Part shown: piece after piece, positions 1 through 4,897 of the stretch
How the letters are laid out: each line of letters starts with the position of its first letter
Position numbering within the stretch: the first letter of the stretch is position 1
Assembly: GCA_036481345.1 (NCBI GenBank)
Contig: JAZGHU010000065.1
Location: forward strand, 1 to 5,388
Reading direction: 5' to 3'
Length of the DNA stretch: 5,388 nucleotides
Source: JAAOYC01 sp036481345
GTDB lineage: Archaea; Nanobdellota; Nanobdellia; Woesearchaeales; WJKL01
Position numbers and translations under genes: made by a program
The notes under the pieces: model-generated
Databases searched by the model: none
The model's input: the letters and a program-made list of their open reading frames with translations, nothing else
What the model was told of the DNA's origin: nothing

Positions 1-678
1 AGGTTCTGTATATTTATAATTGCTTTCAACCCAAAAAAATTCCTTTTGATGTTTTACTATATCCTCATAAATACCACTATGTTCTTTTTTTACAGATTCA
101 ATCTTTTTATTTTTAATCTTAGATAATTTAAGAGATATTTGCAGTAGATTTTCTTCTTCATCATTGATAAAAGATTTTCTATTGGGAAATGCAAGTTCAT
201 TAACCAAATTCTTATCTCCAGCAAGTGTTTTCTTAATCCTGTCTAAATATTCATCTATATATTCTATAAAATATTCACTCAACAAAGCCACTGCATATTC
301 ATCAATATATAGCTTAAAAAACGTTTGATAATCATTTTTCAGATCTTTTATTCCTTCTTTTTCTAATTTTTCAATAAAATCATAGAATTCCTTGACTAAT
401 CTTTTCCATCTTTTTATCTGTTCATGGATTATATCAGAATTTTTTACTAATGACTCTGCTCTTTCAAAAATATGCGTTCTGTTCATTACTACTCTTCCGC
501 CATCTCCTTTGTCTCCATAAAAGACCATGCCCATCTCTAACCCATAGCCAGGAACCATCTCTTCTAATCTTTTTGTAAAACCAACAAGAGGCGGAGCAAC
601 TAGGTGCGGTACAAATACTCCTCCTTGGATCAAGAGATTTTCTGGGATATCCAAGCCAGTATCTAATATCTTTGTCAC
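1..678 (-). CDS. Hypothetical protein, partial; possibly PEP-synthase-like helical region
   Basis: An open frame of 226 codons runs from a GTG at 678 to the left window edge with no stop, so the C-terminus is missing. The GTG overlaps the TGA of the upstream NOP5-like gene (GTGA, 675-678), and a GAGG lies 10 bases before it, so translational coupling is likely. The visible protein has a Gly/Pro-rich start (QGGVFVPHLVAPPLVGF, about residues 18-34), a YGDKGDGGR stretch near 54-62, then a long helical, Lys/Glu-rich part. Near the edge it has an NDEEENLL segment followed by a KHQKEFFWVESNY segment. From memory, that pair (an acidic 'EEE-LL' segment, then 'H..(F/Y)W...NY') resembles the helical region of archaeal proteins related to PEP synthase or PEP-utilising enzymes. 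I see no phosphohistidine or ATP-grasp motif in the part present, so the assignment is tentative. The gene is sure, the function is not. It is not fibrillarin, the usual NOP5 neighbour. Confidence 0.75.
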   Translation of the reverse strand, partial: MTKILDTGLDIPENLLIQGGVFVPHLVAPPLVGFTKRLEEMVPGYGLEMGMVFYGDKGDGGRVVMNRTHIFERAESLVKNSDIIHEQIKRWKRLVKEFYDFIEKLEKEGIKDLKNDYQTFFKLYIDEYAVALLSEYFIEYIDEYLDRIKKTLAGDKNLVNELAFPNRKSFINDEEENLLQISLKLSKIKNKKIESVKKEHSGIYEDIVKHQKEFFWVESNYKYTEP

Positions 679-1388
679 TTAAATTTCGCCTCTAACTTCT
701 TCCTTAGCTTATCCCCAATAAAATCTCCTTTAAAATAATCAATCTTGGCTGCCATTGAAATCTTGTCAGCCAAATTTCTAGCTGCTTTTCCCTTATCTTT
801 CATAGAAACTCTTGCAACCAATGGATGTTCATGAATAACACCATATTTAGGAGCCCTTGCTCCTGTTTTCATATGTCTGAATAATGCTTTCTCTGCTCCT
901 AACAATTGAACAGTTGAAGATGGAAACAGTACTAATCTTTTCAAGTCTCCTGCAATTGCAATCAATCTTGCTCCAATAAGAAATCCAGCAACAGCAGATA
1001 TATTTGGACAATTCTTTTGCATTATTTTCTCCAAATATACTTCTTGTTTCTGTTTCAATTTAAACAGACTATCAATCTCTTTTGCCAGATTCATTATAGC
1101 TGAAAGATCTTCTTTAGACAAAGAAGCACCCATTGAATCTTTTTCCTTCTTATCTTTTCCATTAATTATAGCAGAAACAAATTCTTCATGATCATAGACT
1201 TTCCTAGAAAACTCAGGATTATAGAATTCATACCATTCTCTAAGTCTTTTAGCTAAAGTATTGATGTTTCTATTGATTTCATCTATATTATTAATAGCTT
1301 GAACTATAAAATCATCAAATTTAACTGATTCTCTTAATTTCTGCTTAGTTTCTTCTAGATTCTTAGTATAATACTTCTCAAAACCCAT
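675..1388 (-). CDS. NOP5/Nop56-family box C/D sRNP core protein, lacking the N-terminal domain
   Basis: Archaeal NOP5 is the scaffold of box C/D sRNPs: its Nop domain binds L7Ae and the guide RNA, its coiled coil dimerises, and its N-terminal domain holds the methyltransferase fibrillarin. This 237-aa protein shows the coiled-coil part (about 25-125, including REWYEFYNPEF at 50-60) and a complete Nop domain. The Nop domain includes IGARLIAIAGDLKRL (138-152), the hallmark GAEKALFRH (164-172), and an HPL...GKAARNLADK stretch (188-209). Usual archaeal NOP5 is roughly 370-410 aa; here the first 120 or so residues, the fibrillarin-binding domain, are absent and only about 20 residues precede the coiled coil. 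The start is well fixed: an in-frame TAG lies two codons upstream (1392-1394) and a TATA box sits about 26 bases before the ATG, implying a leaderless mRNA. It is the first gene of a minus-strand pair. The family call is firm; whether it still recruits fibrillarin is open. Confidence 0.93.
   Translation of the reverse strand: MGFEKYYTKNLEETKQKLRESVKFDDFIVQAINNIDEINRNINTLAKRLREWYEFYNPEFSRKVYDHEEFVSAIINGKDKKEKDSMGASLSKEDLSAIMNLAKEIDSLFKLKQKQEVYLEKIMQKNCPNISAVAGFLIGARLIAIAGDLKRLVLFPSSTVQLLGAEKALFRHMKTGARAPKYGVIHEHPLVARVSMKDKGKAARNLADKISMAAKIDYFKGDFIGDKLRKKLEAKFK
689..692 (-). promoter_or_regulatory. Shine-Dalgarno-like GAGG before the GTG start at 678
   Basis: On the minus strand the sequence reads GAGG, then 10 bases, then GTG. 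It lies inside the last codons of the NOP5-like gene. It supports GTG at 678 as the start of the downstream gene and re-initiation after the overlapping TGA. The match is only four bases, so it is modest evidence. Confidence 0.4.
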
Positions 1389-1410
1389 ATTCTAAAAAAA
1401 CTGGAAAACG

Positions 1411-1418
1411 TATATAAA
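1411..1418 (-). promoter_or_regulatory. Archaeal TATA box for the NOP5-like gene
   Basis: The minus strand reads TTTATATA, an excellent archaeal TATA box, preceded by a purine-rich stretch (CCCAAAGG) that could act as a BRE. Its centre is about 26 bases upstream of the ATG at 1388, so transcription should begin at or within a few bases of the start codon. No ribosome-binding site is present, consistent with leaderless initiation. Confidence 0.75.
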
Positions 1419-1419
1419 C

Positions 1420-1487
1420 CTTTGGGATTTTGAAAAAATTCCAAAGTCTGCTCATGAGCACGGTGATATGAGCTTTACTTTGGGATT
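1420..1487. repeat. Nested inverted and direct repeats in the divergent intergenic region
   Basis: CTTTGGGATT occurs twice in the same orientation (1420-1429 and 1478-1487), with an inverted near-copy ending in TTCCAAAG (1439-1446) between them. The inverted copy can pair with either partner. Pairing 1420-1431 with 1435-1446 gives a 12-bp stem with one G-T wobble and a 3-base loop; pairing 1437-1447 with 1477-1487 gives an 11-bp stem, also with one wobble. Between them lies a perfect 12-base palindrome, TGCTCATGAGCA (1449-1460), and ATGAGC recurs at 1468-1473. The two direct copies lie next to the minus-strand TATA box and 11 bases upstream of the plus-strand TATA box, so they could be operators for a shared regulator. 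That role is inference. Confidence 0.5.
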
Positions 1488-1498
1488 CTACAGAAAAA

Positions 1499-1506
1499 CT
1501 TAAATA
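1499..1506 (+). promoter_or_regulatory. Archaeal TATA box for the por operon
   Basis: CTTAAATA, preceded by the A-rich AGAAAAA as a possible BRE, is centred about 26 bases before the porC ATG at 1529. The spacing predicts a transcription start at or near the A of the ATG, i.e. a leaderless first gene. No Shine-Dalgarno sequence lies before porC, which agrees. It is the only convincing promoter seen for the operon. Confidence 0.7.
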
Positions 1507-1528
1507 ATGAAGCAATATAAACAAATTT

Positions 1529-2065
1529 ATGATTGAAATCAAGTGTATTGGCAGAGGAGGTCAAGGAGCAGTAACTTTCTCACAGATCTTAGCTATAGCA
1601 GCATTTGAAGAAGGCTACCCAGTAGTCCAGGCAATGCCTAATTTTGGTGTTGAGCGTAGAGGCGCTCCAGCATTTTCCTTCACACGTTTGTCAAAAGAAC
1701 AGTGTTTTGGAATAAGATCTCAAATATACACTCCAGATTATGTTGTTGTACTAGATCCATCTTTGATGTCAGAACTAGATGTAACCGAAGGATTAAAGAA
1801 AAAAGGCCTTTTAATAATAAATACAAATAAAAAAATAACAAAAAAAGATGCTGAAGTCCATATAGTTGATGCTTCTTCAGTTGCATTAAAACTATTTAAA
1901 AAAGATATTGTCAACACAGCAATGTTAGGAGCATTTGCAGCTGCAACAAAGCTTGTCTCATTAGAATCATTATACAAAGGAGTAGAACAAAGATTCAAAG
2001 GAAATCAAAAACTAATAGATTTAAACAAAAAAGCAATAAAAGAAGTTTATAATAAACTCAAATGA
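1529..2065 (+). CDS. porC: Pyruvate:ferredoxin oxidoreductase, gamma subunit
   Basis: This is the gamma subunit of the cytoplasmic 2-oxoacid:ferredoxin oxidoreductase, the enzyme that makes acetyl-CoA, CO2 and reduced ferredoxin from pyruvate and CoA. At 178 aa it has the usual length of archaeal PorC/PorG. It opens with the family's glycine-rich IGRGGQGAVT (7-16), followed by MPNFGVERRGAPAFSF (36-51) and a DYVVVLDPSLM strand-turn (70-80), all typical of the domain. It is first in the operon, with a TATA box 26 bases upstream. Its TGA overlaps the ATG of the next small gene (ATGA, 2062-2065), so translation is probably coupled. Gamma subunits of 2-ketoisovalerate and related oxidoreductases look much alike; the whole gene set makes pyruvate the best guess for substrate, but this subunit alone does not decide it. 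Confidence 0.93.
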   Translation: MIEIKCIGRGGQGAVTFSQILAIAAFEEGYPVVQAMPNFGVERRGAPAFSFTRLSKEQCFGIRSQIYTPDYVVVLDPSLMSELDVTEGLKKKGLLIINTNKKITKKDAEVHIVDASSVALKLFKKDIVNTAMLGAFAAATKLVSLESLYKGVEQRFKGNQKLIDLNKKAIKEVYNKLK

Positions 2066-2211
2066 AAGTACAGATATGCCCCAAATGCAAATCAACTAAT
2101 GTTTACTATGAGGCTGCAGGAACTTTTGACAAAAGAGCAAAATGGGTTTGTAAAGATTGTGGATATATTGGTCCAATAATAATTGAAAAAGAATGGAAAA
2201 AGAAAAAATAA
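2062..2211 (+). CDS. Small four-cysteine zinc-ribbon protein (49 aa)
   Basis: A 49-codon ORF begins with an ATG that overlaps the porC stop (ATGA) and ends with a TAA 16 bases inside porD, overlapping that gene by 19 bases. It fills what would otherwise be an unexplained 127-base gap in a very compact operon. The product starts MKVQICPKCKSTNVYY and later has WVCKDCGYIGP, so Cys6, Cys9, Cys30 and Cys33 form a CxxC-x20-CxxC arrangement, as in zinc ribbons. The C-terminus is basic (EWKKKK). It has no membrane segment. I do not recognise an orthologue with a known role. A structural or regulatory partner of the oxidoreductase, or a nucleic-acid-binding protein, are possibilities. A rubredoxin-like iron site is less likely, because the second pair lacks the usual CPxCG. 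The ordered cysteine pairs and exact overlaps make a chance ORF unlikely. Confidence 0.8.
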   Translation: MKVQICPKCKSTNVYYEAAGTFDKRAKWVCKDCGYIGPIIIEKEWKKKK

Positions 2212-2474
2212 AAATCAACATTGGAGCTATAATAACAGAGCCAGGCTCAAGCACCAAGAACAAAACATCTGGCTGGCGTTCTGAAAAGCCAGAAATAGAC
2301 CTAGACAAATGCATAAAATGTGGAATCTGCTGGGAATTTTGCCCAGACATGGCAATCCAGATGAGAAAATCAGATGGAAAAGCTGTTGTTGATTATGATT
2401 ATTGTAAAGGATGCGGCATCTGCGTAATGCAATGCCCTGTTAAATGTATAAAAATGATAAAGGAGGAAAAGTAG
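2193..2474 (+). CDS. porD: Pyruvate:ferredoxin oxidoreductase, delta subunit (2x[4Fe-4S] ferredoxin)
   Basis: This 93-aa electron-transfer subunit passes electrons from the catalytic PorA/PorB core towards external ferredoxin. Two complete CxxCxxCxxxCP motifs are visible: Cys40, 43, 46 and 50 (CIKCGICWEFCP), then Cys71, 74, 77 and 81 (CKGCGICVMQCP), each expected to carry a 4Fe-4S cluster. The N-terminal 35 residues include the TSGWRSEKPEID segment typical of POR/VOR delta subunits as opposed to free ferredoxins. An extra Cys85 follows the second motif. The start lies inside the end of the zinc-ribbon ORF, so the two are probably translationally linked. Length and order (gamma, then delta) match the archaeal porCDAB operon. 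Pyruvate is the likely substrate of the complex, though a 2-oxoisovalerate enzyme has a similar subunit. Confidence 0.93.
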   Translation: MEKEKIKINIGAIITEPGSSTKNKTSGWRSEKPEIDLDKCIKCGICWEFCPDMAIQMRKSDGKAVVDYDYCKGCGICVMQCPVKCIKMIKEEK

Positions 2475-2488
2475 GACTAAGCAAAGCG

Positions 2489-2530
2489 CATGTCGTACAT
2501 GTTTTGGTCAAGCTTTTCTTAAAAGGTTGA
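2489..2530 (+). other. Two consecutive hairpins in the porD to membrane-protein gap
   Basis: The 79-base gap 2475-2553 is the only non-coding space inside the operon. It contains a CATGT/ACATG stem (2489-2493 with 2497-2501, loop CGT), then a 10-bp stem of 2508-2517 with 2521-2530 (loop CTT, one internal G-G mismatch). TGGTCAA occurs at 2505-2511 and again at 2534-2540. The region is visibly richer in G and C than the flanking genes. It could be an mRNA processing or stabilising element, or a weak attenuator; no long T-run follows, so a full terminator is unlikely. Confidence 0.35.
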
Positions 2531-2553
2531 GATGGTCAAAGAAGAAAAATAAA

Positions 2554-2865
2554 ATGGAATTCAAAGACATACTAAAAACAACATCGGTGATTGGAATTGC
2601 TCTTTCATTATACTTTTCAATAAGCGGCTCTCTAAATAATGGCTGGTTCAGCTGCATGACTCTAACAAAAGTTCAATCATGCACAGTACTTGGCTGGATT
2701 TTACAGATAATAATAGTATCAATAATATTCACAGCATTACTAATAGGAATAACTTATGGGGCATTATATTTAATTAAATCAATAAAAAAACAAGAGGCTC
2801 CAAAGAAAGAACCAGAAAAAGTTGAAGAAAAACCAAAAGAAGAGAAAAAGAAAATAAAAATATGA
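2554..2865 (+). CDS. Small two-helix membrane protein with a charged C-terminal tail, unknown function
   Basis: I do not recognise this 103-aa protein. It has one hydrophobic helix at about 10-27 and a second, longer one at about 45-74. The loop between them is short and polar and contains two cysteines (Cys34, Cys43). After the second helix comes a 29-residue tail of alternating Lys, Glu and Pro. The positive charge after the second helix (KSIKKQ) suggests that both ends are cytoplasmic and the loop is outside, so the cysteines could form a disulfide; this is inference. I chose ATG at 2554; a TTG at 2527 would add nine basic residues and cannot be excluded. Its TGA overlaps the porA ATG (ATGA, 2862-2865), so it belongs to the operon. 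Such a gene is not part of standard POR, and it may tether the enzyme or a partner to the membrane. Confidence 0.75.
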   Translation: MEFKDILKTTSVIGIALSLYFSISGSLNNGWFSCMTLTKVQSCTVLGWILQIIIVSIIFTALLIGITYGALYLIKSIKKQEAPKKEPEKVEEKPKEEKKKIKI

Positions 2866-4004
2866 AAAAAGTAATTGAAGCATCAGAAGCAGTTGCAATT
2901 GCTGCAAAACTCTGCAAGCCAAAAGTAATGGCAGTTTATCCTATTACTCCTCAAACCCATATTCCAGAACGTGTAGCTGACTTAGTCTATGATGGAGAGA
3001 TGGATTGTGAATTGATAAATGTTGAATCAGAACATTCTGCAATGTCTGCTTGCATAGGAGCACAAGCAGCTGGCTCAAGAACTTTCACAGCAACAGCATC
3101 TCAAGGTCTTGCCCTTATGCATGAAGTTTTATTTGCAGCATCTGGAATGCGTCTTCCAATTGTTATGGCTGTTGCAAACAGAGCATTATCAGCTCCGATC
3201 AATATCTGGAATGATCATCAAGATTCTATCTCTGCAAGAGATTCAGGCTGGATGCAGTTCTATGTTGAATCAGCTCAAGAAGCATTGGACACAACAATCA
3301 TGGCATATAAGATTGCTGAAAACATCTTAACTCCAGCAATGGTCTGCTTAGATGGATTTACTCTAACTCATGTTTACGAACCATGCCAAATAATGGATCA
3401 AAAAGATGTTGATTCATTCCTCCCAGCATACAAACCTTTACATAAACTAGATCCAAAAAAACCAGTCTCAATGGGACCGATTGGTTATCCTAATGTTTAC
3501 ATGGAATTCAAGCTCCAGCAACAAGAAGCATTAAAAAAATCTCTAACAATAATAAAACAAGTTCAAGCTCAATTCTTAAAGAAATTCGGCAGAACATATG
3601 GAAATGGATTGATTGAAGCTTACAAGACAAAAGGAGCTGACACCATTGTTGTTGCAATGGGAACAATCTGCTCAACAACAAAAGACATCATAGACGAATT
3701 AAGAAAAAAAGGAAAGAAAGTTGGATTGATAAAAATAAAAACATTCAGGCCTTTCCCAGAAGAAGATATAATAGCAGCAGCTAAAGGAGCAAGAGCTCTT
3801 GCTGTATTAGACAGAAACATCTCATTAGGACAGGATGGAGCATTATATTCAGAAATAAAAGCAGCATTAAAAGACTGCAAGATAAATGTCAATAGCTTTA
3901 TTGTTGGATTAGGAGGAAGAGATGTAACTCCAAATACAATAAAGACAGCAATAGACAAATCAAAATCAAAACTTCCAATTAAAGAATGGTTAATGAAAAC
4001 TTAA
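2862..4004 (+). CDS. porA: Pyruvate:ferredoxin oxidoreductase, alpha subunit
   Basis: PorA is the large 2-oxoacid-binding subunit, working with PorB to cleave pyruvate. The 380-aa length is normal for archaeal PorA. Near the N-terminus is the hallmark YPITPQT (26-32), whose threonine region contacts the substrate carboxylate in studied PFORs. Next comes VESEHSAMSA (54-63), whose glutamate is expected to activate the TPP ring, then TATASQGL (75-82). The ANRALSAPINIWNDHQDS stretch (104-121) has Arg106 in the place of the substrate-binding arginine. The C-terminal half carries GRTYG and later GLGGRDVT, a stretch conserved in PorA proteins. Translation starts at an ATG overlapping the stop of the membrane-protein gene, and the last 19 bases overlap porB. 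Pyruvate is the most likely substrate; 2-ketoisovalerate or another 2-oxoacid remains possible from sequence alone. Confidence 0.95.
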   Translation: MKKVIEASEAVAIAAKLCKPKVMAVYPITPQTHIPERVADLVYDGEMDCELINVESEHSAMSACIGAQAAGSRTFTATASQGLALMHEVLFAASGMRLPIVMAVANRALSAPINIWNDHQDSISARDSGWMQFYVESAQEALDTTIMAYKIAENILTPAMVCLDGFTLTHVYEPCQIMDQKDVDSFLPAYKPLHKLDPKKPVSMGPIGYPNVYMEFKLQQQEALKKSLTIIKQVQAQFLKKFGRTYGNGLIEAYKTKGADTIVVAMGTICSTTKDIIDELRKKGKKVGLIKIKTFRPFPEEDIIAAAKGARALAVLDRNISLGQDGALYSEIKAALKDCKINVNSFIVGLGGRDVTPNTIKTAIDKSKSKLPIKEWLMKT

Positions 4005-4897
4005 TAGCAGGACTTCCAGAACAAGAGCATGTTGCTCAAGGACATAGAGCTTGCGCAGGCTGTGCATGCATCTTAGCAGTTAGATATGCATTAAAAGCAG
4101 CAGGAGACAATGTAATTGTCGTATCAGCAACAGGCTGCATGGAAGTAGTCACATCTCCATATCCACAGACAGCTTGGAGAGTTCCTTGGATCCATGCTAC
4201 ATTTGAAAATGCAGGAGCAGTTGCTTCAGGAATTGCAGAATCACTAAAAAAACAAGGCAATAAAGAGACAAAAGTACTGGCAATTGCAGGAGACGGCGGA
4301 ACATTTGACATTGGTCTTCAATCATTGTCAGGAGCAGTTGAAAGAAATCATAATTTCACATATGTTTGCTATGATAATGAAGCTTACATGAACACTGGAA
4401 TACAAAGATCAGGTTCAACTCCATTGCATGCTGCAACAACAACATCTCCAGCAGGAAAATTGATCCATGGAAAACAAGAATACAAAAAACACATGCCTAT
4501 GATTATAGCAGCACATCATGATAATGTCTATGTTGCAACAGCAAACATGGCTTATCCTCAAGATTATTTCAAAAAAGTAAAAAAAGGATTAGAACATGAA
4601 GGTCCTGCTTATATTCAAGTGATGTCAACATGTGTTCCAGGTTGGAAAATTCCAAGTAACATCTCAATTGACTTGCTAAAATTAGCATACAAAGCAAGAA
4701 TCACACCATTATATGAGATAGAAAACGGAAAACTGACCTTTACAATGAAACCAGACTCAACAATACCAGTTGAAAGATATCTTCTGCTTCAAGGAAGGTT
4801 CAAACATCTAAACAAACAAGAGATAGAAGAGATACAATCACATGTTGACAAAGAATTTGAAAAATTAGAAAAACTAGAAGAATCTAATTCTCAATAA
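3986..4897 (+). CDS. porB: Pyruvate:ferredoxin oxidoreductase, beta subunit (TPP-binding)
   Basis: PorB binds TPP and the cluster nearest to it. The 303-aa protein has the usual HRACAGCAC stretch, with Cys23 and Cys26, then Cys51 in ATGCMEV and Cys216 in STCVPGW: the four cysteines expected to ligate the proximal 4Fe-4S cluster. The TPP/Mg motif is IAGDGGTFDIG (100-110) followed by DNEAYMNTGIQRSG (130-143); Asn136 matches the asparagine that contacts substrate in PFOR. All key residues are intact. It is the last gene of the operon and starts 19 bases inside porA without an evident ribosome-binding site. The last 14 bases run into the convergent UMP kinase gene, so there is no intergenic room for a terminator. 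Like PorA, it could in principle serve another 2-oxoacid. Confidence 0.95.
   Translation: MVNENLIAGLPEQEHVAQGHRACAGCACILAVRYALKAAGDNVIVVSATGCMEVVTSPYPQTAWRVPWIHATFENAGAVASGIAESLKKQGNKETKVLAIAGDGGTFDIGLQSLSGAVERNHNFTYVCYDNEAYMNTGIQRSGSTPLHAATTTSPAGKLIHGKQEYKKHMPMIIAAHHDNVYVATANMAYPQDYFKKVKKGLEHEGPAYIQVMSTCVPGWKIPSNISIDLLKLAYKARITPLYEIENGKLTFTMKPDSTIPVERYLLLQGRFKHLNKQEIEEIQSHVDKEFEKLEKLEESNSQ

Noticed and set aside
1420..1500. A box C/D guide RNA in the divergent intergenic region
   Set aside because: Neither strand shows a proper C box together with a CTGA D box; a GTGATAT near 1463 is only a partial match.
1680..1998. Antisense open frames opposite porC, and similar ones opposite porD, porA and porB
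   Set aside because: They lie wholly within strongly conserved genes, have no domain-like motifs and arise from codon bias in the true frame.
2490..2522. A 10-codon ORF (starting MSYMFW) in the gap after porD, with an AGGAGG upstream at 2461-2466
   Set aside because: It is too short to support, and the AGGAGG is 23 bases before the ATG and simply encodes the C-terminus of PorD (KEEK).
2527..2553. TTG at 2527 as the start of the membrane-protein gene
   Set aside because: The ATG at 2554 gives a more usual start, and the nine added residues are basic and low in complexity. The TTG also lies within a predicted hairpin stem. It remains an alternative, not the preferred start.
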